A stretch of DNA of 64,000 nt from Centrapalus pauciflorus (Eukaryota; Streptophyta; Magnoliopsida; Asterales; Asteraceae). Made by a program: the position numbers and the translations under genes. The stretch spans positions 160,459 to 224,458 of the forward strand of contig JAANYP010005928.1 of the NCBI GenBank assembly GCA_020465985.1, read 5' to 3'. The notes under the pieces are model-generated. The model had not been told where the DNA came from, ran no database searches, and worked only from the letters and a program-made list of their open reading frames with translations. Below, piece by piece: positions 34,310 through 44,733 of the stretch (the stretch's first letter is position 1; the number at the start of each line of letters is the position of its first letter).

Positions 34310-34735
34310 CCTAAAGCAACATGGGAAAAGTGTTGTGTTAGGCCATAAAAGTGTTGCTATAGGCCTAATCCGACACTTTATGTAGTGCCACCTTAGCTAA
34401 CATCGCCTTAGGTCTAAAGCGACACTTTCACTAGATAATGCAACACTTTTCAATAGTGTTGCCATTATTTTATAAAAGCAACACTTTTTAAATGCAACAC
34501 TTTTTATATTCTAAAGCAACACTTTTTAATGTGTTGCCATTATTTTATAAATGCAATACTTTTTAAATGCAACACTTTTTATACTCTAAAGCAACACTTT
34601 TAATTTATTGTTACAAACTTATAGCAACACTTTACTTATCAAATGCAACACTTATCAAATGCTGTCATTATGTAAATGCTAAAAGCAACACTTATCAAAG
34701 GCAACATTTATCAAATATTATATACTAAAAGCAAA
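34310..34735. repeat. CACTA left subterminal repeats
   Basis: About fifteen GCAACACTTTT or AAATGCAACACTT units in both orientations (also AGTGTTG), directly inside the terminal inverted repeat. Confidence 0.8.
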
Positions 34736-34991
34736 TTAAATTTCATTACTTGAACCACATTGATTTAATTGAAAATAACATGAAAAGTTCAATATTTGTA
34801 GTACATAGTTTCAAAATTCTAACTATAAAAAACTAGATTATAACTATTGACAATCCTCGACGGTCAAATCATTCTTGATGTTAAAACCTTGCAATTTTCT
34901 TGAAAATCTTCATATTATCATCAACCTGAAACAAGAAAACTTTATTAAATAAGAGCATAAAAAATCTAATCACATTAAATTCCAAAATCTA

Positions 34992-34993
<2 letters not shown>
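34736..34993. other. CACTA interior, noncoding
   Basis: AT-rich sequence with no ORF or motif that I can name. Confidence 0.4.

Positions 34994-35081
<88 letters not shown>
34994..35081. repeat. (TTA)n microsatellite
   Basis: About 29 uninterrupted TTA units inside the CACTA element. Confidence 0.95.
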
Positions 35082-35082
<1 letters not shown>

Positions 35083-35849
35083 AATATTTATTTTTAAATA
35101 TTATTATTAAGTCAACTCATGTAGTACATGGGTATTAATCTAGTACAGGCTTAAAAGTATTCCTTTACCACCCGAGAATTGAAATAAAATTTTCTGCGTG
35201 CTAGTCCTTTATCCCGTTTTCTCCTATTACTTAACAAATGATATCAAAGCAGCAATTAACTATGATACAAATTATGCTGTTGAAAACAAAGATAACAACA
35301 GCTCTTTATTTTCTATAGCTGTATTTGATGTAGGGTAAAGAATTTCCATCAGATTTTTGAGCGCCTGTATGACATTTTCAGATCAAGTACGTTTAATTCT
35401 ATAAAAATCTAGATACACGAAAAACACAAGCATATGCTTTTGGCAACTTATGACCCTGTGTGTCCTTTCTAGCCATTTCTTCTATTTATCCATTTGATGC
35501 GTAATCAATAAAACACAACCCAAAAACACCCATTTTCATATAAATGGGTTGAAATAGAAACCTTAGCTGAAGAAATAGTTGGCATACCATGGAGAGGAAA
35601 GACTTCTTTAATGATGACTTCTGTCTACAACTTCCACACAAGAGGTTCCCAAGTCTCCCATCGAACATCTCTACAGTTGGATATTAAAAGTACTGCTAAG
35701 TGACTTTTGTTGACCTGTCCATTTCCGGTGTATTAGTATCAATACATAGCACCCACTTCTAGAACACAAGAAAAAAATGCATTCATGATTCCACAGCAAT
35801 GACTTTAGTCAAATCATTTAAAGTATCAATCAATCTTCTAATTTCTTTC
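35082..35849. other. CACTA interior, noncoding
   Basis: No ORF over 60 codons with recognisable content. The minus-strand frame at 35486-35668 looks incidental. Confidence 0.35.
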
Positions 35850-36420
35850 TTTTGCTGCTGGATTTTGTAAGAAAAACATAAGTAAAAGTGCATCTGTGTG
35901 TGTGTATGTGAGTTTGCATGAAAATACCGAAACCATGTGAGTTTCGGTAATACCCGAAACCTTGAAGGAATACCGAGACCCTTATGTATACCGAAACAGA
36001 TACAGACATATACCGAAACAGAACCCAATACCAAATCCTTTTCTTTTATTTAAGAATCTCTGATGTAGGTGTAGTGTGTAAAACAAAACACAGCAGACCC
36101 TTTTTGTTTATAATCTCGGTTGTGTGCAGTACACAACAACCAAACCATTCTTTTCTTTGCATAGATAAGGTATGCGTGTGTGCAGCGTGTGATAAAAACA
36201 TAAAAGCAAACAGCAGCTTTAATTCATAATAAATAAGGATGTGTGTGGGTGTATCGATGTATATATAATCAGAAACAGAAGCTATTTGTTCTTTCATTTT
36301 GCATAAAGTAAGTATATGTGTGTGCAGTTTGTGAGACTGAAACATTCACAGCAACCTTTTTATTTCTGTCTTTTTGTTCTTTTCCGGTGCAGACAGAATC
36401 AGATAATAGGTATATATATA
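35850..36420 (+). repeat. Chromovirus-LTR-like fragment inside the CACTA element
   Basis: GAGTTTGCATGAAAATACCG, then GAAACCATGTGAGTTTCGGT and CCGAGACCC. This parallels the LTR stretch at about 11945-12120 (GTGTTTGCATGGGAACCGAG, then ACCGAAACC/GGTTTCGGT palindromes), including the preceding AAGAAAAACA...AAAAGTG. Diverged, so a related but older LTR or a solo fragment carried in the transposon. Confidence 0.55.
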
Positions 36421-39349
36421 TATACTTAAATCTTGCAATGTGTGTCTATATATATAGACAGAAAACAGCAGCCCATATTGTCCTTTAATTCATATATATC
36501 TCGATGCTATGGACTGTCAAAAACAAAACAAATACAGCACCTAATATATATGTATTTGCAGCATATGTGTGTGTAACAGAAATGAGTCTAGCAGCCCTTT
36601 ATATGCAGAAACAGAAACAACAGTCCCTTATATTTCTTGTATCAAGTATGTGTGTGTGTGCAGAATTATGTGAAATGTGTGCAGTCTTAATATGTTATTT
36701 AGTACTTCACTTTTTTAAGTGTTCAATTAGGTAGTTGAAACTAAAAAGATACATAACTAGTAGATTTTAGTTTCCAGATAGTTTATTTCTTAACGGTTCA
36801 GTTTCAAGTCATCGAGTGAGAGTTTCAATTTATTTGAGTTTGATTGATGCTCTCTTTATCTTGTGGGTTTGTTAAGTGAAATTAATTTTTTACTCTAGTA
36901 AAAGCCATTGTCTCTAGATATGCACAAAATGGTCATAACTCTTAGCTTGAGTGTTACTAATAACTTCTATGATAAATTTAAGTTGATTTGGAGGTTATTG
37001 GGTCAGCCTATTACTTTTAAGTTGATTTTGATTTCTATGAGGACCGACAGAGGAGAATTCAAGAGAAGAAAGCAAAGCAACAACAGTTTCAGAAACAGGT
37101 GAATCTTGCCTCGGTATCAGTGTATCACATGGTCATACTGATCTATAGATGAAACTCGTTGAATATTTGATGTCCGTTTGGTGTATAATTGTATGTATAA
37201 AACTAAAAATTCAGATTACATAATGAATGCAACTAAGAATTGTATAACTTAAATCAAAGTTCAATTCAAATTACATAATGAATGCAACTAAAATTGTATG
37301 TATACAATTGGTGTTCTGAATGATAATATGAGGATTAAGATGTGTTAAAGTGCTCACTAATTGAAACTTGCAAAAAAATCAATAAATTTGCTCATATAAA
37401 TCGTTTCAATAAATCTACTCAAATAAGTCTTGATCGTATTCTATTTCACAGAATTAAATCTGAAATTTATACCATCAAAACATAAGGCAGATAATGAACT
37501 AGCATTCAAATTTATAAAATAAAAGGTACCATTATTATCCTCGTTTTACCCAAATAACCACAACATCAAGAATCATCAAAATCCATGGCATATAAGAGAC
37601 CGGAGATCTATGATTACACATTCAAAAAATAAGAAGAATTGCAGGTCTATGATTATACAGATGAAGGGGGAGGCACTCGAGTAAGCGATGCCGGAGAAGA
37701 AGGAGAAAAAACAATAGAGAGACAGATACCTTTGGTTTATCAACTGTTGATCATGAGTTACACATACAAATGCATCTAACATAGCTGCACAACTGATCAT
37801 ACATAACATAGCTGCACAATCAGATCGATAACTGCACGAATATAATGTAGATACAACAAAAAAAAAGAAGGATGCAAAGATAATAAGAACTATTTGAGAT
37901 TTAACAAGAACCAATTACAAATCTAAGAACTTAAAATAGAAATCTGAAACAAAAATTAACATAATGACATTTCAAACTTTATGGACATATCTATAATAAA
38001 CCGATGGATAGTTCCAAACACATATCTAAAATAGGATTCAAAACTGGCCATTCTTGCAATTCGTTAACATAATCAACACTAAAAACTCAAAATTAAACAA
38101 ATGTGAAACAACTACTCAATTAAAATTTCACACAGTGCACTGGTGTTGTTGCTATTGTATTTAATTAAAATACTTGATTAATTTACTAATTTGCAGTAAT
38201 TAGTTGGACATGTCTTGACTGATGATGTTGCTGCTACATTTAGTTGGACAACTCTCATCAAACAAACACAAATGTTGTCCTTATTTTCTGTTTTAATTTC
38301 ATATTTCAGTAGCAAACCAAAGGCGTAATGGCGTTTGATGCTTTTAAATGAACAACAAACACACATACACGCACACAAGGTGTAAATCTTCTTAAAGTTC
38401 GTATCTTGCTTTGAATTTCACCGTTTTATAGAATCTGTAGATTTTATTTTAACCTAGCATAACAAACTTGATCAAATTGATTCTTTAGATTTACAGATAA
38501 ATACGCAGGTTGTTGTTACCTTTCCCCTAGAATCTGATAGTGCAACATACCGAAATATAAAACCCTTAGAATATCGCATCACACAAACGAGAAATAAGCA
38601 ACAAAGAAGTCAGAAAGTTAAAACCTGATTTGGAAGAAGCACCAACCGCAGAGAAACCCATGGTCAGAAAGCCACAACCAGAACTGTCGCCTACCACCAC
38701 CAGAAACCACCAAATCACCACCATAAAAAAGGATTGGCAACGATTAGGGTTTTTGAGAAACAGCAGAGTACCGATAGCAACAAATCTGAAGAACCATAGC
38801 CACCAAATCAAAATCCTCAACAGTTCTAGAAGATAGGTTGCATCAATTCATCAAAAGGGGTTACAACGATTCAAGTATAACACCGAAGCAAGAAACCGAT
38901 TCAGAAGAGGCATCAATTCTAAGCAGTGGCATCGATTAGAAGAATCGGTTAGAACTGGTTCACAGAAGGGGAATACACCGCATCGCAAATGTTTCAAAGG
39001 ATTAAAGCATAAACTGAACCCAAGAGTTAAGAGGGTTCCTGCAGGATTAAATCAAAAGACCAAGGCAAAGGAGGCCTAAGGCAAGAAAAAGAGAAAGCCC
39101 TTGAAGGAAAAAGCTCATCAGCTTTTTTTTTTTTTCATTGTAATAGACTAAAGTTATAATTCGCATTAAAATAAAGTTAAATTATTTGAGAAATTTAACT
39201 GAGATTAGACGAAACAAGTTGAATTGTTATTAATAGACTAAAGTCAAGAACCCGACCCGTCAGTCTATCCTATTAAATAAATAAATATATATGGATTTTG
39301 CACACCGGTTTAAATGAAAATTTTAAATTAATTTTTAATTAGTTTACCA

Positions 39350-39352
<3 letters not shown>
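36421..39352. other. CACTA interior, noncoding
   Basis: AT-rich with TGTGTG/TATATA runs (36415-36660). Short frames at 37576-37914 (minus), 38178-38378 (minus) and 38566-38836 (both strands) show no domain. The 38620-39100 part is richer in CCACC and GAAGC text like an untranslated gene-derived piece, but I cannot identify it. Confidence 0.35.

Positions 39353-39431
<79 letters not shown>
39353..39431. repeat. (TA)n microsatellite
   Basis: Pure TA run of about 78 bases inside the CACTA element. Confidence 0.95.
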
Positions 39432-39432
<1 letters not shown>

Positions 39433-39594
39433 TTATGATATTTTAGATATGTAACCAATTATTTAATTGTACTCTTTTAAAAAAAAAACATGTACTATCA
39501 AATCTAATTTTTATTAATCTTAACAAATAAAACATTGAAATTTTGTGTGTATTTTTTAATCAAAATTACAAAGCAAGAAAAAATAGTATAGTTA

Positions 39595-39995
39595 ACACTT
39601 AAAAACATGTCATATTTTTTTCATTATAAATGCAACACTTAAATTTTTTTTATATATTTTCAAAAATGTGTTGCATTTTTTTCATTATAAATGCAACACT
39701 CTAAAAATGTGTTGCATTTTTTTCATTATAAATGCAACACTCTAAAAATGTGTTGCAATTTTTATTGAAATATGCAACACTTTGAACAAATGTTGCAATT
39801 TTTACTAAAAATTGCAACACTTTAGAAAATTGTTGCATTCTTTTAGTAAAAATGGCAACACTTTAAAAAAAGTGTTGCATTAAATCATTATATGCAACAC
39901 TTATTGTCAATGTGTTGCTTTATAGAGAACTTAAATAAAAAGGCAACAATTTTTAAATGTGTTGCATCAAAAGTGTTGCATTAGCTTCGATTTGT
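39595..39995. repeat. CACTA right subterminal repeats
   Basis: Repeated TGCAACACT and AGTGTTGCATT units, mirror of the left end. Confidence 0.8.
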
Positions 39996-40131
39996 AGTAG
40001 TGATATTTGTAATCTATACTGAATATCAAATATTCAATATTAAAGACAAACATGTTCTACATATATGTTCTACATAAAATATATATGCAGAGCGATTTTT
40101 TAAAATGCTATAATAAGAATGACTAAACTGC

Positions 40132-40321
40132 TACAATAATAAAAATACTTTATATACAATATTATGGATTAAATAACGAATATATATTATAAACAGATGC
40201 ATCCATGAAAAATACAAAATAGAATAACTCTCGAACCAAAAACTACAAACCATTTCATCCATTCATGTCTTCTTCATAATATATTTTCATATATTTTGTG
40301 AAAAATAATTTAACTGTTATA
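40132..40321 (-). repeat. Right arm of the 190-bp inverted repeat
   Basis: Reverse complement of 34061-34250. Separated from the CACTA end (40002) by about 130 bases that have no counterpart on the left, where only a TA run (34251-34290) lies between arm and transposon. Confidence 0.85.
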
Positions 40322-41315
40322 ACAATAACAATATTTTTATAGAATATAATGTATCCATATAAAATACCATATATTTTATATATAATACAAATAGACGTTA
40401 AACCCATCAAAACCATGATGTCAACCAAAATATACAACCATTAAAAATACAAAAACATAATAACTTTTAAACTAAATCCTAGATGAACCAGAACGCATGA
40501 CGTACATTCATGACTTCTTGAATCCAAATAGGAAAAACATAGGTCTTGAACAAACGCGAAGATGGAAAAAACCCAAACCTTCACTTTCTTCTTCATCTTC
40601 TTCATGAACTCGTGATGACAAAAACCCAGATCTTGAAACCCTAGTCGTTGCCAAAATGCCAACCCAGATCTTGAACAAAGATGAAGATAAATCGAGAAAC
40701 CTTGAAACAAATCTTGAAGATTAACTCGTGATAGAGAATATGAAGAAGATGAAATATGATGGAGAAGATGAAGATCGTGAGAGAGAGGGAGGAGAGAGGG
40801 AGGATGATGAAATGTGAAAGGGGTGAGGAGGAAAATACATGGTGTTATTTTAGGGTTTAGAACTAATAAAAAAAAAAGAATGAGAGAGGAGATAAAAAAA
40901 AATTATTATTGTTTCAAAGTTACCACTTAATGGATGTTGGTTCTCAACTTTTACAAGTATCAATGCATGCATAAAACACCCTTTGCGATTAAACTTACAT
41001 GGTATCCATTTTCACAATTGGATCGGCATAGGGTATGTTTGGCAACTAGTTGTAGCCTTGAGCAGTATTCGAGATGTCGAGATCGAGCTCTAGCTTTTTG
41101 AAAGAGCTGGAGTTTTTAGTTTCTAATATTAATGCGTTTTTATTTATATTGTATAAACATGAACTTAGAAAAACTAAATATCAGACTTAGATAATTCAAA
41201 CTTTTAATACTAATGATATTTAATATATTTTATTATAACTAATTGTAATATATATTATTAAGATAGTAAAGATAATCATTAATCACTTATAAGTTTATTA
41301 TTATTATAATAATAA
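40322..41315. other. Noncoding between inverted repeat and Helitron
   Basis: A degenerate copy of part of the inverted-repeat arm seems present at about 40440-40530 (AAAAATACAAAAACATAATA, ACATTCATGACTTCTT). GA-rich text lies at 40735-40810. No gene seen. Confidence 0.35.
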
Positions 41316-41327
41316 CTAGTTTATTAC

Positions 41328-41342
41328 CCGCGTATTACGCGG
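41328..41342 (-). terminator. Helitron 3' terminal hairpin
   Basis: Perfect 7-bp stem CCGCGTA/TACGCGG with a one-base loop, nine bases inside the CTAG end. In Helitrons this hairpin signals the end of rolling-circle replication; it is not a transcription terminator. Confidence 0.65.
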
Positions 41343-41482
41343 ATATTTTTAATATATATAAAACATAATAAATTAAAGGTAAAGGTATAAAAATTATTTT
41401 TTTAAACAAAAGTATATAAGAATTATATTATATTTATTATGACCTATTAATTTTATATAATTCTAATATATATGAATAGTAA

Positions 41483-41491
41483 TAATTTTAT
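41483..41491. repeat. MULE 9-bp target-site duplication, left
   Basis: TAATTTTAT, identical to 42952-42960. Confidence 0.88.
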
Positions 41492-42951
41492 GAGTAAATT
41501 ACACAAATGGTCCCTGTGGTTTGGTGTTTTTTGCTCTTTTCGTCCCTCAAACTTTTTTTTTGCACCAATTGTCCCAAAATCCCAAACCTTTAACCCTTTT
41601 GGTCCCTCTGACTAACATCAGTTAAGTTTGACCGTTAGAGAAGAGGGCATTTCCGTCTTTTTGTCATTCAGGGACCATTTGTGAAATTTTCTATAAACTA
41701 TTAAAAGATTATCATTTTTTGGTTTTTCTTTTTTCTTTTCTATTTTCTTTTCTTTTCTTTTTTTTCATATAGAAAAATCAAAAAAACTAAAACCTATCTT
41801 CATCTTCAAGTATCATCCTCCTCCACCCATCTGCTTCTTCCTCTGCTCCGACGGTAGTCCGACCAGCTTCTCCGGGCATTTCATCCTCTCCGACGAAGAC
41901 TCCCTCCCTGCCATCTGCAACCAACCACCTTCCTCTGATTTTTGTTATTTTAAATTTTCTGATTATCTTTGCAACCAAACACACCCTAGAACTAAATTGT
42001 TCAAAAGTTCTTTCTGTAGAAGTGTTTTGCTCTGTTTACTGTAGTACCACCATACCTGCGCAGTCGCATTTTTCGTGAAATCGGAGGGTGGGGGAAGCTG
42101 AAAGGAGGTTACAAACATGACGGCAGTAATGGCGAGGTTCACCGACTTCTCTTGCAAATTGATACTTGAAATTGGAAAGACAACCTTTTTCAAGTCAATT
42201 TCTATTTCTATGTTTATGGGAAAATCGGTTCCTTCTTCACCAAGGCTTCAAGATTTCGCCAGGATTATAACAACTGATCGAATCCAACAACAATCGAAAC
42301 GAGGCCCTAAATCCATTTCCAACAAGACCCGGGTTGTGCCTCCGTCGGAACCTGCAAAGCCCAAGGGGATCTGGGTTGTGCAATCTGAGAAACAACAACA
42401 GAGATTGAAGATAATGGAAGAGAATTCGTCAACGAACCGCCGGATTCCGTTGTCAGAGGTAGTGTCGGAATGCTCGAGACGGTGGTTCCAAGACACCCTT
42501 AAAGAGGCAAAAGCCGGTGACACTAGCATGTTTGTCGGAGAGGAGGAAACGACCGGAGAAGCTAGTCGGATTACCGTCGGAGGAGAGGAAGAAGCAGATG
42601 AGTCTGAAGGAGATAGGAGGAGGATGATACTTGAATGAGATGAAGATAGGTTTTAGGTTTTTTTATTTTTCTATATAAAAAAAGAAAAGAAAATAAAATA
42701 GAAAAGAAAAAAGAAAAACCAAAAAATGATAATCTTTTAAAAGTTTATAAAAAAATTTCACAAATGGTCCCTGAATGACAAAAAAACGGAAATGTCCACT
42801 TCTCTAACGGTCAAACTTAACGGATGTTAGTCAGAAGGACCCAAAGGGTTAAAGGTTTGGGATTTTGGGACCATTGGTGCAAAAAAAAAAGTTTGAGGGA
42901 CGAAAAGAGCAAAAAGCACCAAACCACAGGGACCATTTGTGTAATTTACTC
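41492..42951. mobile_element. Mutator-like element (MULE) with long TIRs, possibly a Pack-MULE
   Basis: Ends GAGTAAATTACACAAATGGT / ACCATTTGTGTAATTTACTC, the familiar plant MULE terminus. Terminal inverted repeats are about 400 bp (41492 to about 41903 and about 42532 to 42951). The 9-bp target-site duplication TAATTTTAT is exact at 41483-41491 and 42952-42960. No transposase. The roughly 620 bp between the arms carries the ORF at 42117-42638. Confidence 0.87.
42117..42638 (+). CDS. Possible captured host-gene fragment inside the MULE
   Basis: 173-codon frame beginning MTAVMARFTDFSCKL. GC-richer than its surroundings, with normal-looking protein text: SVPSSPRLQDFARIITTDRI, PSEPAKPKGIWVVQSEK and IPLSEVVSECSRRWFQDTLK. 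The last block followed by EAKAGDTSM recalls the N-terminal region of plant Sel1/TPR-type (HCP-like) proteins, but I give that only as a possibility. The frame runs on into the right TIR (from about 42532), where the text becomes Glu-rich filler and stops at 42636-42638. It is thus a fragment fused to TIR sequence, as in Pack-MULEs. No evidence of expression from sequence. Confidence 0.45.
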   Translation: MTAVMARFTDFSCKLILEIGKTTFFKSISISMFMGKSVPSSPRLQDFARIITTDRIQQQSKRGPKSISNKTRVVPPSEPAKPKGIWVVQSEKQQQRLKIMEENSSTNRRIPLSEVVSECSRRWFQDTLKEAKAGDTSMFVGEEETTGEASRITVGGEEEADESEGDRRRMILE

Positions 42952-43194
42952 TAATTTTATTGTATTTTTTTAAAACTTATATTATATTATATTATAATTA
43001 ATAAGTTAGTAGAGCATTAGATTTTGTATGATTTGAATTGAATTTAAAATATATTATATTAGATTTGGATGGACGGATATAATTTAAATTTCTTTATTAT
43101 TTTTAAAACCTATAAATGTCACGTGTCGATTCATGGTGATGACACGTGGTTTCACAAAAATGAGTATAGTTACTCTTTTATTAGTATTTATAGA

Positions 43195-43356
43195 TTATTA
43201 CTAAAATATCTTTTAAAATGTTGTTTGTTAAGATTGTAGTGGATATAACATAATTTAATCTTTAGCGGAAATGACTTAAAATTTAAAAAAGGGCAAATGA
43301 CAAAAATAGTAACAACTTTTGTCATTTTTATCATTAATGGTAACATTATTTATTTT
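43195..43356. other. Short noncoding gap before copia-2
   Basis: AT-rich, nothing recognised. Confidence 0.4.
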
Positions 43357-43638
43357 TGTTGGAATCTATTTTAGTTATTGAAAATAATTAGTCTAGGGGT
43401 TGATTTGTAATTATTTCATAAATAGGACATTTTGTATAAATAGTAATTGTTGTACTCTAAAAAGTACGGAACTCACATTTAACAATTACTTGCACGGAAT
43501 TTCATAGCTAGGACTACAATATACGGTTTTATTCTCTCATTCAGTATTCACAATTTGTGCAAAGAAATAATTTGGTAAGTGTTTCCGTGATCTTAATCAT
43601 TTGATATTATATTTGTGATTGATTAAACTGAATTCACA
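43357..43638 (+). repeat. copia-2 5' LTR
   Basis: 282 bp, TGTTGGAATC...GAATTCACA, TATA box TATAAATA at 43435-43442, followed two bases later by the PBS. No second LTR available to confirm the ends. Confidence 0.75.
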
Positions 43639-43640
43639 AT

Positions 43641-43652
43641 TGGTATCAGAGC
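43641..43652 (+). promoter_or_regulatory. copia-2 primer binding site (initiator Met-tRNA)
   Basis: TGGTATCAGAGC just after the LTR end. Confidence 0.82.
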
Positions 43653-44085
43653 ACAGAATTGGCAATTTTTGATTGATTTTGAAAATATTTTTTCAGACAC
43701 TAACCATCGCCAGATTGAAAAAATCTGAAAAACCCTTAGGGTTTTTGATTCAGTGTGTATTTGATTGTATAAATTAGATCGAAGGTCTGGTTTTAAAAGA
43801 TGAACAGATTGATTATAATTTCAATCTGTGATTCAAAACACACAAAAAGATCAGTTGATTTTATGGATTTTTGAAAAAGGGTTTGTTCTTGACTGTTCTT
43901 GATAGAAACAAGCATTTTGATCTAAAAATAATCAAAGTGGTTCCATAAAAAGTATTTGTGAGTGAAAAACACACCTTCGATTGCAATTTGGGGTCAAATC
44001 ATTCAGTTTTATTGAAAATTTTGAAATCTGGACTTGAAATTTTTCACAGATGATAAAACTCGAATTGAATTGAAATTCAAGTGTT
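43653..44085 (+). other. copia-2 leader, unique part
   Basis: Noncoding 5' leader between PBS and the repeat array. Confidence 0.5.
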
Positions 44086-44640
44086 AAACGAGTTGGATCA
44101 TTAAGTGATCGAGTTGGATCGTTAATTGATCAAGTTGGATCATCAACTGATCGAGTCGGATTAAGCTTTTAATCGAGTTGAAAGTGAATTTAATCAAGTT
44201 GGATTTATTTTTAATCGAGTTGGAAAGTGCTTCTAATCGAGTTGGATTGGGTTTTAATCGAGTTAGAATTAGTTTAATCGACTTGGATATTCATTATCAT
44301 CGAGTTTGATTAAAAAAAATTAAGTGACATTCAAGATTAATTCGAGTTTTAACATAAGTCATTCGAGTTTAATCAAACAAAAGTCAAGTCCATTCGAGTT
44401 TATTGACATTACATTCGAGTTACTGGACTCTTCATTCGAGTTACTTAACTCTTCATTCGAGTTTCACCAAATTATCATTCGAGTTTCATTACTAACCGTT
44501 TGATTGATTCTTTTTAGATTCGAGTTTCATACTTATTCATTCGAGTTGATTTAATTCTTTGATTGAGTTTTACTACTCATTGTTCGAGTTTGATCCCATA
44601 CCATTCGAGTTTCACTCTTGTTAATTCGAGTTTGATCATA
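44086..44640 (+). repeat. CGAGTT repeat array in copia-2 leader
   Basis: About 19 exact CGAGTT copies, mostly as AATCGAGTTGGA in the first half and ATTCGAGTTTCA/GA in the second, spaced about 20-40 bases, plus near-copies (CAAGTTGG, CGAGTCGG, CGACTTGG). Noncoding; spacing is irregular. Confidence 0.8.
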
Positions 44641-44733
44641 CTTGTCATAAGATTAATCAATTTTTCACATTCCTTTCAAATTCAACCAAATTCCATTTAA
44701 AAGATCTTGGAAGATTCTTTTTAATCAATCAAT

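Larger units (their letters stand above)
34293..40002. mobile_element. CACTA-like (En/Spm) DNA transposon, non-autonomous
   Basis: Begins CACTACAACAAAATG and ends CGATTTGTAGTAGTG, so both ends read CACTAC(A/T)ACAAA inward. Subterminal repeats of GCAACACTTTT (left, 34310-34735) and AAAGTGTTGC/ATGCAACACT (right, 39595-39990) are typical of CACTA elements, where transposase binds subterminal repeats. No transposase frame is present over 5.7 kb. The expected 3-bp duplication is imperfect (ACA at 34290-34292, ATA at 40003-40005). The interior holds simple repeats and an LTR-like fragment. Confidence 0.78.
41316..43194 (-). mobile_element. Non-autonomous Helitron
   Basis: Read on the minus strand it starts TCTATAAATACTAATAAAAG (43194 downward) and ends with a 7-bp hairpin (CCGCGTA/TACGCGG, 41328-41342) followed by GGTAATAAACTAG at 41316. 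This matches Helitron rules: 5' TC, 3' hairpin close to CTRR, insertion between A and T (T at 43195 and A at 41315 on the plus strand). The 5' end also carries CACGTGTCATCACC-type text common in plant Helitrons. No Rep/helicase frame, so non-autonomous. Its interior is mostly the Mutator-like element below. Confidence 0.78.

Noticed and set aside
36046..36345. Minus-strand frame rich in His/Thr
   Set aside because: Product of TGTGTG simple sequence in an LTR-like fragment.
38566..38836. Possible small gene on either strand
   Set aside because: Overlapping frames on both strands with no domain, start context or conserved partner, inside a transposon.
41787..42193. Minus-strand frames in the MULE
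   Set aside because: They fall in the left TIR or are antisense to the captured frame and have no recognisable protein content.
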